Source: JAOPZW01 sp963807305 (GTDB lineage Bacteria > Actinomycetota > Thermoleophilia > Solirubrobacterales > Solirubrobacteraceae). Taken from it: a stretch of 64,000 nucleotides of DNA. Location of the stretch: assembly GCA_963807305.1 (NCBI GenBank), contig CAWEBN010000011.1:310001-374000 (forward strand), written 5' to 3'. Position numbers and translations under genes: made by a program. Of this stretch, positions 8,124 to 16,971 are shown in pieces. The notes under the pieces are model-generated. The model had not been told where the DNA came from and made no database searches. It saw only the letters and a program-made list of their open reading frames with translations. Position 1 is the stretch's first letter. Every line of letters starts with the position of its first letter.

Positions 8124-8999
8124 ATGGGTCTCGAAGTGAAGGTTCTCGACCTGGGCGACATCGAGCTCGACACGAGCTTCCTCGTGCTGGCCCTCGAACC
8201 CGGACAGGCGCAGCAGGTGCCGACGCTCGGCTTCCTCATCACCGGCGGCGAGGCCCCGATCGTGGTCGACACGGGCTTCAGCGATCCGTCGATCATGGGC
8301 AACCTCGGGATGACCGGCTGGTGGCGCGACGAGCAGGGCATGGAGAAGCAACTCGCCAAGCACGGCCTCGAGATGAAGGACGTCCGCTACGTCCTGCACA
8401 CCCATCTGCACATCGACCACGCCGGCTACGACGACAAGTTCCCGATGGACGGGACGACCGTCGTCATCAACCGTCGCGAGCTCGAGTACTCGGTCTCGGG
8501 CCTGATGGGCGAGCAGTACCCCGCGCCGTACATCAAGCACCTGGTCGACCGCCTGCATCACCCGGGGGCGCTGCGGCTGCTCGACCTCGAGGTGGTCGAC
8601 CACGAGGAGATCATCCCCGGCGTGCGCTGCGTGGCCGCCGGCGGCCACACCGAGGGCTCGATGAACATCCTCGTCGACACCGACGAGGGTGTCGCCTGCA
8701 TCTGCGGCGACGTCATCTACGACGTCGCCCACCAGCTGATCGACCCGCACCTGCAGGTCATGGAGCTCGATCCGGCGGTCACCGGCAACCACGGCGGCAG
8801 CAAGCGCGGCGAGAAGGCGGCCATCCGCAAGGCCCTCTCCGGCGTGCGCTTCGTGCTGCCGGCCCACGACCGTCCGGGCGTCGTCGAGCACGGGCGCATC
8901 GTGGGGCGGACGTTCGACTCCACCCCGGGGCCGCTGATCGCCAACGACGACTTCCCGGGCAAGCTGACGTCCGAGCACAAGGAGGCGGCGCCGGCCTGA
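8124..8999 (+). CDS. Metallo-beta-lactamase-fold hydrolase, N-acyl homoserine lactonase-like
   Basis: 291-residue cytoplasmic MBL-fold hydrolase. The two-zinc motif HTHLHIDHAG is near residues 92-101; further ligands are in AAGGHTEGS, CGDVIYD (bridging Asp) and LPAHDRPG. This set and the overall length match the AttM/AiiA-like lactonase group, but the same family contains other lactonases and esterases, so quorum quenching is not proven. A strong AGGAGG precedes the ATG (8111-8116). It follows the LuxR-type gene by 88 bases and precedes the SDR by 28 bases. Confidence 0.82.
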   Translation: MGLEVKVLDLGDIELDTSFLVLALEPGQAQQVPTLGFLITGGEAPIVVDTGFSDPSIMGNLGMTGWWRDEQGMEKQLAKHGLEMKDVRYVLHTHLHIDHAGYDDKFPMDGTTVVINRRELEYSVSGLMGEQYPAPYIKHLVDRLHHPGALRLLDLEVVDHEEIIPGVRCVAAGGHTEGSMNILVDTDEGVACICGDVIYDVAHQLIDPHLQVMELDPAVTGNHGGSKRGEKAAIRKALSGVRFVLPAHDRPGVVEHGRIVGRTFDSTPGPLIANDDFPGKLTSEHKEAAPA

Positions 9000-9027
9000 G
9001 GCGCCCGGCGTCTAGGCTGCGGGGAGC

Positions 9028-9843
9028 ATGCCCGAGGAGGGGACCCAGCCGCTGACCGACCGCGTCGCCATCGTCACCGGGTCCTCCTCGGGCATCGGCC
9101 GCGCCATCGCGGGCGAGCTCGCCCGGCGCGGCATGCGCGTGGTGGTGACCTCGCGCTCGGCCGAGCGCGCCGAGGCGACGGTGGACGCGATCGAAGCGCA
9201 GGGCGGCACGGCGCTCGCCGTCGCGGCGCAGCTGACCGAGCCCGACGGGCCCGCCGGCCTGGTGGCGCGCACCCTCGACGCCTTCGGTCGCCTCGACGTG
9301 CTCGTCAACAACGCCGGGGCCGGTCAGGTCGCCGACTCCGAGACGCTCGCGCTCGCCGACTGGCAGCGCATCATCGACATCGACCTCAGCGCACCCTTCC
9401 GCTGCGCGCAGGCCGCGGCCGGGCCGATGCTGGCGGCCGGACGCGGCGTGATCGTCAACGTCACGTCGCTCAACGGCCACGTCGCGCTGCCGCGGCGGGC
9501 CGCCTACGGCGCTGCAAAGCACGGCCTCGAGGGCCTGACCAAGACGCTCGGCGTCGAGTGGGCGCGGCGCGGCATACGGGTCGTGAGCGTCGCTCCGGCC
9601 TACGTCTCCACCCCGCTGCTCGCGGGCACCTCGAAGGCCGGCGGCTTCACCCTCGACGAGGTGGCGCAGCGCACGCCCATGGGGCGGCTGGCCGAGCCGG
9701 AGGAGGTGGCCCGCGTCGTGGCCTTCCTGGTGTCAGACGACGCGTCCTACGTGACCGGATCGAGCGTCCTCGTCGACGGCGGATGGATCGCCGACGGCGG
9801 CTGGGACGGGATGAGCCCATCGTCGACCCTGGGAGCGCGATGA
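9028..9843 (+). CDS. Short-chain dehydrogenase/reductase (SDR)
   Basis: 271-residue classical SDR using NAD(P). The cofactor motif TGSSSGIGRAI starts near residue 17, NNAG is near residue 95, the catalytic Ser is in VTSLNG, and the catalytic Tyr/Lys are in YGAAKHG; the C-terminal block YVTGSSVLVDGGW is standard. Substrate unknown. Its stop overlaps the start of the E1 alpha gene (ATGA), so it is likely co-expressed with the 2-oxoacid dehydrogenase complex and may oxidise a hydroxy acid to the oxo acid used there (inference). Confidence 0.88.
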   Translation: MPEEGTQPLTDRVAIVTGSSSGIGRAIAGELARRGMRVVVTSRSAERAEATVDAIEAQGGTALAVAAQLTEPDGPAGLVARTLDAFGRLDVLVNNAGAGQVADSETLALADWQRIIDIDLSAPFRCAQAAAGPMLAAGRGVIVNVTSLNGHVALPRRAAYGAAKHGLEGLTKTLGVEWARRGIRVVSVAPAYVSTPLLAGTSKAGGFTLDEVAQRTPMGRLAEPEEVARVVAFLVSDDASYVTGSSVLVDGGWIADGGWDGMSPSSTLGAR

Positions 9844-10913
9844 CCGCCGCACCGACCGTTGAGCTGCCCGAGCCGCTGCGACTGCTCGCGCCCGACGGCA
9901 CCCTTGCCGAGAGCCACGTGCCGGCGCTCCAGGGCGACGCGCTGCTCGGCGCGTGGCGCGCGATGCTGCGCTCGCGCGTGTGCGACGAGCGCTGTTTCTC
10001 GCTTCAGCGCCAGGGTCGGCTCGGGACCTTCTCGCCCGTCAACGGCGAGGAGGCGGCCGTCGTCGGCTCGGCGTGGGCGCTCGAGCCCGGGCGCGACTGG
10101 ATCGTGCCCCAGTACCGCGAGCTGCCGGCGATGCTGCGCTTCGGCTACCGGCTGAGCCAGGCGATGCAGTACTACACCGGCAAGCCCGCGGGCAGCCGGA
10201 TGGACGCCGCAGCCAACGTCCTGCCCTTCCAGATCTCGCTGGCCGCGCAGATCCCGCACGCCGTCGGCCTCGCATGGGGGCTGGGGATACAGGGGCTCGA
10301 TGCCGTGGTCTGCACGTACTTCGGCGACGGCGCCTCGTCGGAGGGCGACGCGCACGAGGCGCTGAACCTCGCCGGCGTGCGCCGCGCCCCTGTCGTCTTC
10401 GTGCTCAAGAACAACGGCTGGGCCATCTCCACGCCGGTGCGCAAGCAGACCGCGGCCGCGAGCTTCGCGGCGCGGGCGGCCGGCTACGGCATCGCCGGCG
10501 AGCTGGTCGACGGCAACGACCTCTTCGCCATGCACGACGCCTGCACGCGGGCGGCGGCGCGGGCGCGGGCGGGGGAGGGGCCCACGCTGATCGAGGCCCG
10601 CACCTACCGCATGGGCCCGCACAACACGTCCGACGACCCGACGCGCTACGTCGATCCGGTCGAGCTCGAGGAGCGCCGGGCCTTGCACCCGATCGAGCGC
10701 GTGCGCCGCTACCTGACGGCGGAGGGGCTCATCGACGAGGCCTCTGAGCGGGCGATGGTGGAGGAGCTGCGCGGCGAGGTCGACGCGGCCTTCGCCGAGG
10801 CCGAGGCGAGCGCGCCGCCCGGGGCCGAGGGCATCTTCGACCACGTCTATGAGCGACCGCCGGAGCGTCTGGACGCCCAGCGGGCTGCCGCCGCCGCGCG
10901 GGAGGCCCGCTGA
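9840..10913 (+). CDS. 2-oxoacid dehydrogenase E1 component, alpha subunit
   Basis: Thiamine-diphosphate-dependent E1 alpha subunit, 357 residues, of a pyruvate or branched-chain 2-oxoacid dehydrogenase. The TPP-binding motif GDG..NN is visible as GDGASSEGDAHEALNLAG up to LKNNGWAIS. The loop YRMGPHNTSDDPTRY and the block FSPVNGEEAAVVGSAWAL, together with an N-terminal extension (PEPLRLLAPDG), resemble branched-chain E1 alpha more than pyruvate E1 alpha. It forms a heterotetramer with the next gene product. The start overlaps the SDR stop. Confidence 0.88.
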   Translation: MTAAPTVELPEPLRLLAPDGTLAESHVPALQGDALLGAWRAMLRSRVCDERCFSLQRQGRLGTFSPVNGEEAAVVGSAWALEPGRDWIVPQYRELPAMLRFGYRLSQAMQYYTGKPAGSRMDAAANVLPFQISLAAQIPHAVGLAWGLGIQGLDAVVCTYFGDGASSEGDAHEALNLAGVRRAPVVFVLKNNGWAISTPVRKQTAAASFAARAAGYGIAGELVDGNDLFAMHDACTRAAARARAGEGPTLIEARTYRMGPHNTSDDPTRYVDPVELEERRALHPIERVRRYLTAEGLIDEASERAMVEELRGEVDAAFAEAEASAPPGAEGIFDHVYERPPERLDAQRAAAAAREAR

Positions 10914-11890
10914 TGGCCGAGATGACGATGATCGAGGCGATCCGCTCGACGCTCGGCGCCGCCCTGGAGGCCGACGAGCGCGTCATCGTGCTCGGCCAGG
11001 ACGTCGGCGTCAACGGCGGGGTCTTCCGTGCCACCGAGGGCCTGCAGGAGCGCTTCGGCTCAGAGCGCGTGGTCGACATGCCGCTGGCCGAGGCGGTGAT
11101 CGTCGGCTCGGCCGTGGGCCTCGCCTGCAGCGGCATGATCCCGATCCCCGAGCTGCAGTTCCTGGGCTTCGGCAGCCAGGCCTTCCATCAGATCGAGGGC
11201 CAGGTCGCGCGCTACCCGTTCCGCTCGCAGGGCTCCTACCCGATGCCGATGGTCATCCGCGCGCCGTGGGGCGGCAACGTACGCACCCCCGAGCTTCATT
11301 CCGACGCCCACGAGGCCAAATACGCCAATGCGGCCGGTCTCAAGGTCGTCATGCCCGCGACCGCGCGCGACGCCAAGGGGATGCTGGCCGAGGCGATCCG
11401 CGACCCCGATCCGGTGCTCTTCTGCGAGCCGCTGCGCGGCTACCGGCTGATCAAGGACGACGTCCCCGAGGAGGACTACACGGTCCCGCTGGGCAAGGCG
11501 CGCATGGTGCGCGAGGGGACCGACCTCGTCATCGTCGCCTACAGCGCGGCGGTGGTCATCGCCGAGCGGGCCGCCGAGCGCGCCGCCGAGGCGGGCTACT
11601 CCGTCGGCGTGCTCGACCTGCGCAGCATCGTGCCGCTGGACGTCGACGCGTTGCGCGAGGCGGTCGCCGCCTGCGGGCGCGCGGTCGTGCTGCACGAGGG
11701 CACGCTGACCGCGGGCTTCGGGGCGGAGATCGTGGCGACGATCCAGGAGGAGGCCTTCTGGTCGCTGCAGGCGCCGGTCGGCCGCGTCGCGGCCCCCGAC
11801 ACGCCCTATCCGCCGGGGACGATCGAGGAGCTCTACGTGCCCTCGGTCGACCGCGTGGTCGACGCCATCCGCGCGGCCATGGAGGCCTGA
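10913..11890 (+). CDS. 2-oxoacid dehydrogenase E1 component, beta subunit
   Basis: 325-residue E1 beta, transketolase-like. The N-terminal half carries VIVLGQDVGVNGGVFRATEG and the FGSERVVDMPLAEAVIVG block; the C-terminal transketolase domain includes LDLRSIVPLDVDALREAVA and VVLHEGTLTAGFGAEI. These match BkdA2/PdhB proteins. TGATG overlaps on both sides show strict coupling with E1 alpha and E2. Confidence 0.9.
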   Translation: MAEMTMIEAIRSTLGAALEADERVIVLGQDVGVNGGVFRATEGLQERFGSERVVDMPLAEAVIVGSAVGLACSGMIPIPELQFLGFGSQAFHQIEGQVARYPFRSQGSYPMPMVIRAPWGGNVRTPELHSDAHEAKYANAAGLKVVMPATARDAKGMLAEAIRDPDPVLFCEPLRGYRLIKDDVPEEDYTVPLGKARMVREGTDLVIVAYSAAVVIAERAAERAAEAGYSVGVLDLRSIVPLDVDALREAVAACGRAVVLHEGTLTAGFGAEIVATIQEEAFWSLQAPVGRVAAPDTPYPPGTIEELYVPSVDRVVDAIRAAMEA

Positions 11891-13194
11891 TGGCCCTCGA
11901 GTTCCGCCTGCCGGACGTCGGCGAGGGCATCGCGACCGCGGAGATCATCGCCTGGCAGGTCGCCGAGGGCGACCACGTCAGCGAGCACCAGGACCTGGTC
12001 GAGATCCAGACCGACAAGGCCACCGTGGTCATCCCGTGCCCGGCCGACGGCGTCATCGCGCGCCTGTGCGGCGAGCCCGGCGACACGCTCGACGTGGGCG
12101 CCGTGCTGGCGGTGATCGAGACCGACGGCGCGGCGGTCGCTCCGGCACCCGTCGTCGGCAACGGCGAGCGCGCCACGCCGGCGCGTGCGCGCGATGCGGA
12201 CGCCGGCGGCGGAGCGCGCCCGTCGGCGCCGTCGCCCGCGGGCGCGCCGCTCGCGGCGCCCACCACCCGCCGGCTCGCGCGCGAGCTCGGCGTCGCGCTC
12301 GAGGGCGTCGCCGGGAGCGGCCCGCACGGGCGCATCATGCCCGAGGACGTCGAGCGCGCGGCATCCACCTCGGGTGCGCCATCGAACGCCGCGGCTTCGC
12401 CGGCCCCGCCCCCCGGGGCGTCCCGGGCCGCCCGCGCGCTCGCCGCTCCTCCGGCGCGCACCTCCGAGGCGGGCGCGCCCGGCCAGGTCGTCCCGCTGCG
12501 CGGCGTGCGCCGCACCATCGCGCACGCGCTCACGCGCGCGTGGCTCGAGGTCCCGCGCATCATCGACTACCGCGAGGTCGACGCGACCGCCCTCGTACGC
12601 GCCCGCGCGAGCCTGCGCCGGCGGGCGCTCGACCGCGGCGACGAGGCGCTGGCCAAGGCCCTGACACCGACCCCGTTCGCCGTCCGCGCCGCAGTCCTCG
12701 CGGCCCGCGAGCACCCCTATGTCAACGCGTCGATCGACCTCGGGGCCGAGGAGATCACGCTGCACGGCCACTACCACGTCGGCATCGCCGCGGCCGGCCC
12801 CGACGGGCTCACCGTTCCCGTCGTCCACGACGCCGACCAGCGCTCGCTCTCCGAGCTCGCGCACGAGATCGTCGCGCTCTCGCAGGCCGCGCGCGACCGC
12901 AGGCTGCGCCCCGAGCAGCTCGCCGGCCCGACCATCACGGTCAACAACTTCGGCAGCCTCGGAACGTGGATGGGGACGCCGATCGTGCGCCCGCCGGAGG
13001 TCGTCAACGTCGGCGTCGGGGCCATCCGCGACCGCGTGGTGGCCGTCGACGGCGCACCCCTGGTACGCCCGACGCTCGTCCTGTCGGTCGCGGGCGACCA
13101 CCGCGTCCTCGACGGCGACGGGCTCGCGGCCTTCGTCGACGAGGTGCAGAAGCTGCTCGAGGACCCGGTCCTGCTCTTCGAGGACCTGCGCTGA
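11890..13194 (+). CDS. Dihydrolipoamide acyltransferase E2 component
   Basis: 434-residue E2. One lipoyl domain occupies residues 1-80 with the lipoylated Lys in EIQTDKATV; a linker rich in Ala/Pro follows; a peripheral-subunit-binding domain (TTRRLARELGVALEGVAGSG) is near residue 120; a second linker leads to the catalytic domain with HRVLDGD (HxxxDG motif) near residue 400. It transfers the acyl group to CoA and scaffolds the complex. Domain number (one lipoyl) is typical of branched-chain E2. Acyl specificity is not readable. Confidence 0.9.
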   Translation: MALEFRLPDVGEGIATAEIIAWQVAEGDHVSEHQDLVEIQTDKATVVIPCPADGVIARLCGEPGDTLDVGAVLAVIETDGAAVAPAPVVGNGERATPARARDADAGGGARPSAPSPAGAPLAAPTTRRLARELGVALEGVAGSGPHGRIMPEDVERAASTSGAPSNAAASPAPPPGASRAARALAAPPARTSEAGAPGQVVPLRGVRRTIAHALTRAWLEVPRIIDYREVDATALVRARASLRRRALDRGDEALAKALTPTPFAVRAAVLAAREHPYVNASIDLGAEEITLHGHYHVGIAAAGPDGLTVPVVHDADQRSLSELAHEIVALSQAARDRRLRPEQLAGPTITVNNFGSLGTWMGTPIVRPPEVVNVGVGAIRDRVVAVDGAPLVRPTLVLSVAGDHRVLDGDGLAAFVDEVQKLLEDPVLLFEDLR

Positions 13195-14618
13195 TGGTCG
13201 TCGGCGAGTTCGCCGACGCCGTCGACCTGCTCGTCCTCGGCGGAGGGCCCGGCGGCTACGCGGCCGCCATCCGCGGCGCCCAGCTCGGTCGCAAGGTGAC
13301 GCTCGTCGAGCGCGCCGGCCCTGCCGGCCTGGGCGGGGTCTGCCTCCAGATCGGCTGCATCCCCAGCAAGGCGCTCATCGAGTTGGCCGACGCGGCGCAG
13401 CGCACGCGCGACCTGCACGCCGCGGGGCTCAGCGCCGATGGCGTCTCCGTCTCGTTGGAGCGCTTCCAGGCCTGGCGCACCGAGCTGTGCGCCGGCCTCG
13501 CGCAGGGCGTCGGCCGGCTGCTCGAGGCCGGCGACGTGCGCGTCGTGCACGGCGAGGCGCGCTTCAACCGCGCCGACCGCGTCGCGGTGCGCACCCCCGG
13601 CGACCGCGTGGCCTTCTTCGAGTTCGAGCACGCGATCGTCGCCACCGGCTCCCGTCCCGTCGCGCTCCCCGGACTGCCCTTCGACGGCGAGCGCGTGCTG
13701 GACTCGACCGGCGCGCTGGCGCTGACCGCGATCCCGGAGAGCGTCGCCGTCGTCGGCGCCGGCTACATCGGCCTCGAGCTGGGCACGGCGCTGGCCAAGC
13801 TCGGCGCCCGCGTGACCGTGGTCGAGGCGCTCGACCGCGTCCTGCCGACCGTCGACGAGTCGCTCACCGCGCCCGTCGTCGAGCGCCTGGCCGCGCTGGA
13901 CGTCGACCTGCGCCTGGCGACGACCGCGCACCGCCTCGAGGACGGCGCCCTCGTGGTCGAAGGGCCCGGCGGCGAGGACCGCGTCGACGCCGAGCGCGTG
14001 ATCGTCGCGGTCGGCCGCGCCCCCAACACCGACGAGCTGGGGCTGGCCGAGGCCGGTGTCGACGTCGGGCCCGACGGCCTGATCGCGGTCGGCGAGGACA
14101 TGCGCGCCAGCGACCGGATCGCGGCGGTCGGCGACGTCGTCGCCGGGCCGGCGCTGGCGCACAAGGCCACCGCGGAGGCCGCCGTCGCCGCCGAGGCGCT
14201 CAGCGGCCAGCCGGCTGCCTTCGACGCCCAGGCCATCCCGATCGTCATCTTCACCGACCCCGAGATCGGCTCGGTCGGGCTCAGCGAGGCGCAGGCCCGC
14301 GAGGCCGGCCTGGACCCCGTGGTCGCCACCTTCCCGCTGGCGGCGTCGGGGCGCGCGGGCACGCTGGGCGCGCGCGCGGGCTTCACGCGCGTCGTCGCCG
14401 ATGCCGCGACGGATCGCGTCGTCGGCGTACACGTCGTGGGCCCGCACGCCAGCGAGCTCGTGGCCGGCGGAGCGCTGGCGATCGAGCTGATGGCCGCGCC
14501 CGGCGATGTCGCCGCGACGATCCACCCGCATCCGACGCTGAGCGAGGGCCTGCGCGAGGCGGCCGAGCTGATGATCGGCCGGCCGCTGCACGTCGCTCGC
14601 GCGCCGGCGCGGGCCTGA
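13194..14618 (+). CDS. lpdA: Dihydrolipoyl dehydrogenase E3 component
   Basis: 474-residue FAD-dependent E3 that reoxidises the lipoyl arm with NAD. FAD motif LGGGPGGYAAAI is near residue 15; the redox disulfide is in GGVCLQIGCIPSKALIEL; the NAD motif is VVGAGYIGLELGTALAKLG; and the catalytic His-Glu pair is in HPHPTLSEGL near the C terminus. The residue between the two active Cys (LQIG) differs slightly from the common LN.G. TGATG coupling to E2 completes the complex; the gene converges with the GntR gene. Confidence 0.92.
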   Translation: MVVGEFADAVDLLVLGGGPGGYAAAIRGAQLGRKVTLVERAGPAGLGGVCLQIGCIPSKALIELADAAQRTRDLHAAGLSADGVSVSLERFQAWRTELCAGLAQGVGRLLEAGDVRVVHGEARFNRADRVAVRTPGDRVAFFEFEHAIVATGSRPVALPGLPFDGERVLDSTGALALTAIPESVAVVGAGYIGLELGTALAKLGARVTVVEALDRVLPTVDESLTAPVVERLAALDVDLRLATTAHRLEDGALVVEGPGGEDRVDAERVIVAVGRAPNTDELGLAEAGVDVGPDGLIAVGEDMRASDRIAAVGDVVAGPALAHKATAEAAVAAEALSGQPAAFDAQAIPIVIFTDPEIGSVGLSEAQAREAGLDPVVATFPLAASGRAGTLGARAGFTRVVADAATDRVVGVHVVGPHASELVAGGALAIELMAAPGDVAATIHPHPTLSEGLREAAELMIGRPLHVARAPARA

Positions 14619-14669
14619 GGCTCCCGCTCACGCCCGCGGGCAGGTTCGCCGTTGGCGCCGCCTCAGGCC
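14612..14669. terminator. Possible bidirectional terminator between convergent lpdA and GntR gene
   Basis: A perfect 10-base inverted repeat (GGCCTGAGGC at 14612-14621, GCCTCAGGCC at 14660-14669) with 38 bases between, and an inner GC palindrome GCCCGCGGGC at 14632-14641. The outer arms include both stop codons. No U-run follows, so the role is uncertain. Confidence 0.35.
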
Positions 14670-15337
14670 GGGACGGTCGTCGACGTGCGCTGCGAGCCGT
14701 GATCGGCCGTGGCGGCGAGCATCTCCTCGAACCACGCCTGGTGCTCGCGGCTGACCCGGCAGGCCAGCTCGATGTCGCCCGCGGCGATGGCGTCGACGAT
14801 CGGCTGATGGGACTCGGCGATGGTCTTGAGGTCGAGCTCGAGCGTGACCATGGTCAGTGCCGTGTGGTCGGTGATGCTGAGGCTGCTCCACACCGTCTCG
14901 AGCAGCTGGTTGGCGCTGGCCTCGATGATCAGGCGATGGAAGCGCTCGCTGTGCTCGACGGTGGCATGGACGTCGTCGGCCACGGCGGCGGCGGCCATGG
15001 CGTCGACCTCGGCCTGCAGTGCGCTGACGTCGTCCTGCAGGCGCGGGGTGGCCATCCGCGCCGCGAACTCCTCCAGCGCGCCGCGCAGCTCGTAGAGCTC
15101 GAGCATTCCGCGCTGCCACGGATCGCGCACATAGGTGCCGCGATGGGGCTCGCTCCTGACGAAGCCCAGCATCTCGAGCTCGCGCAGCGCCTCGCGCACG
15201 GGTCCCTGGCTCGTGCCGTACTCCTTCGCGATGTGCATCTCGATGAGCCGGTCGCCCGGACCGAACTCCCCCTCGAGAATCCCCCGCACGAGCCCGTCCC
15301 TGACGTCATGGCGCAACGCCCGACGGCTGGTGTTCAT
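14663..15337 (-). CDS. GntR-family regulator, FCD subfamily
   Basis: 224-residue transcriptional regulator. N-terminal winged helix: GDRLIEMHIAKEYGTSQGPV then REALRELEMLGFV, with wing HRGTYVRD. The C-terminal all-helical FCD domain contains the metal or ligand residues in ELRGALEEFAARMA, HSERFHRLIIEASAN and a distal His in EHQAW. FadR-like FCD proteins sense organic acids. The position facing the 2-oxoacid dehydrogenase operon suggests it controls that operon or the importer (inference). The ATG at 15337 was chosen because the HTH begins about 30 residues later, as in relatives; the frame is open further upstream. Confidence 0.87.
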   Translation of the reverse strand: MNTSRRALRHDVRDGLVRGILEGEFGPGDRLIEMHIAKEYGTSQGPVREALRELEMLGFVRSEPHRGTYVRDPWQRGMLELYELRGALEEFAARMATPRLQDDVSALQAEVDAMAAAAVADDVHATVEHSERFHRLIIEASANQLLETVWSSLSITDHTALTMVTLELDLKTIAESHQPIVDAIAAGDIELACRVSREHQAWFEEMLAATADHGSQRTSTTVPA

Positions 15338-15459
15338 CGGGAAAAGGTACCCGCTCCGCGGACCGCCGTCGCGGCGTTGCGCAGAAAGTGCACGGATCCC
15401 GATCGGGCTTCGGCGACCGGTGCCACGTCGATCAGCGGATGCGCCAGACGCTCGCGCTG

Positions 15460-16218
15460 TCAATCGGTCTGGCCGACGCGCTCCGGGTGCGTGTAGACGT
15501 TGACCGTGCCGCCGCGCGCGAAGCCCGCGAGCGTCAGGCCGCGGTCGGCGGCGAGGTCGATGGCCAGCGACGTCGGGGCACCCACACCGGCGAGGATCGG
15601 CGCGCCGGCGACGGCCGCCTTCTGCACGAGCTCGAAGGACAGCCGGCCGCTCACGCACAGGACGCGGGGGTGCAGCGGGACGAGCCCGTCGAGCAGGGCG
15701 CGGCCGACGACCTTGTCCATCGCGTTGTGGCGCCCGACGTCCTCGCGGACGAGCAGCAGCTCGCCCTCGGGGCTGAAGAGGCCGGTCGCGTGCAGCCCGC
15801 CGGTGCGCGCGAAGCCCGGCTGGCGCAGCCGATCGGGCAGATCCGCCAGCAGCGCGCGGGCGATGACCGGGCCGGGGGCCGCCGGCGGCGCGTTGACCCC
15901 CACCTCCTCGAGCGAGCCGCGCCCGCACACGCCGCACGACGACGTCGTGTAGAAGCGCCGCGCCGAGGGGTCGCGGGTCAGCGGCCCGCCGACCTCGATG
16001 ATGTTGTTGGCGAGGTCCTCCGTGAGGCCGGCCGGGCGGGGGCCGTCGATGAGACCCTCGCCGAGCAGGAAGCCGAGGGCGAGCTCCTCGTCGTGGCCGG
16101 GCGTGCGCATGGTGACCGACAGCGCCTGGCCATCGACGCGAATCTCCATCGGCTCCTCGACGGCCACTTCGTCGGGCTGGCCGTCGCGCTCGATGACGGC
16201 GACGGTGCGAGCGGCCAT
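15460..16218 (-). CDS. fdhD: Formate dehydrogenase accessory sulfurtransferase FdhD
   Basis: 252-residue cytoplasmic protein that passes sulfur from a cysteine desulfurase to the molybdenum cofactor of formate dehydrogenase. The conserved Cys pair is in TTSSCGVCGRGS; other family blocks are TPGHDEELALGFLLGEGLI, ATGLFSPEGELLLVREDVGRHNAMDKV (in parts near residues 145-172) and VLCVSGRLSFELVQKA. Full length. No formate dehydrogenase gene is in the window; the neighbouring mobA is broken. Confidence 0.92.
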   Translation of the reverse strand: MAARTVAVIERDGQPDEVAVEEPMEIRVDGQALSVTMRTPGHDEELALGFLLGEGLIDGPRPAGLTEDLANNIIEVGGPLTRDPSARRFYTTSSCGVCGRGSLEEVGVNAPPAAPGPVIARALLADLPDRLRQPGFARTGGLHATGLFSPEGELLLVREDVGRHNAMDKVVGRALLDGLVPLHPRVLCVSGRLSFELVQKAAVAGAPILAGVGAPTSLAIDLAADRGLTLAGFARGGTVNVYTHPERVGQTD

Positions 16219-16270
16219 CAGGCTGTCGAGGATAGCGAGCGGCGCCGCCGAGGATCAGTAGCTTGCAGCC

Positions 16271-16788
16271 GTGGGCAAGCTCGTGGCCCAGGCCGCAGGC
16301 ATCGTGCTCGCCGGTGGGCGCTCGTCGCGGATGGGGACGCCCAAGGCCGCGTTGGAGTGGCACGGCTCGACGCTGCTGCGACGCGTCGTCGGCGTCGTGG
16401 GGCGCTCGGTCGACGGCCCGGTCGTGGTCGTGCGCGCGCCCGGGGCAGGCGCTGCCGGACCTGCCGGATGGCGTGGAGGTGGCCGACGACGCCCGCGAGG
16501 GCCGCGGCCCGCTCCAGGGCCTGGCCGCCGGGCTCGCCGCCGTGCGCGATCGCGCCGACGCGGCCTACGCCTCGTCGACGGACGTACCGCTCCTGCATCC
16601 GCGCTTCATCCGCCGCGTGCTCGCCGCGCTGGACGACGACGTCGACGTGGTGCTGCCCGAGGTCGGGGGCTTCCGCCATCCACTCGCGGCCGCGTACCGC
16701 TGACCGAGCGCGCTCGCCGACCGCGCGGTCGACCCGACCTCGACCGCTGCTCAACCTCGCCGCAGACTACGAGCCGGACGCGCCCCGC
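16271..16788 (+). pseudogene. mobA: Broken mobA (molybdenum cofactor guanylyltransferase)
   Basis: A GTG at 16271 opens a MobA N terminus (GIVLAGGRSSRMGTPKAALEW). After residue 58 an extra G in a GGGG run (16442-16445) breaks the frame; the protein continues from 16446 with ALPDLPDGVEVADDAREGRG, STDVPLLHP, DDDVDVVLPEVGGFRHPLAAAYR and a TGA at 16701. A later segment in the third frame, LLNLAADYEPDAP (about 16744-16785), resembles the NvNtpeDY tail of MobA, so sequence between is missing or shifted again. Normal MobA is about 190-200 residues. Either a real pseudogene or several assembly errors. Confidence 0.65.
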
Positions 16789-16805
16789 GCCCGCGGCGTC
16801 TCGTG

Positions 16806-16967
16806 GTGCGGCCGCGACCGTGGGGGAGCCCGCGCGGCGCCAGCGGGCTGAGCCTCGACGTGCGCATCGTCGCGAGCGTCAACGGCGACCAGGTCACGCG
16901 CGATCCGCACGCCCCGCTCGCGGCCGGTGACAGCGTGGCGTTCCTGTCAACGGACGCGGGCGACTGA
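16806..16967 (+). pseudogene. MoaD/ThiS-like C-terminal remnant
   Basis: Frame ending at TGA 16965-16967 reads SLDVRIVASVNGDQV, then DPHAPLAAGDSVAFLSTDAGD. This matches the VNGe...tPL.dGDeV.ilp..aGG end of MoaD-type molybdopterin synthase small subunits, but the last residues are Gly-Asp instead of the Gly-Gly needed for thiocarboxylate. Upstream, a piece resembling AATVGE lies in another frame, and no start codon with RBS is evident. It therefore looks like a decayed moaD behind the broken mobA. Confidence 0.45.
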
Positions 16968-16971
16968 CGGC

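Noticed and set aside
12719..15496. 925-codon plus-strand ORF across E2, E3 and GntR
   Set aside because: Frame shadow of real genes, no domain, Arg-rich.
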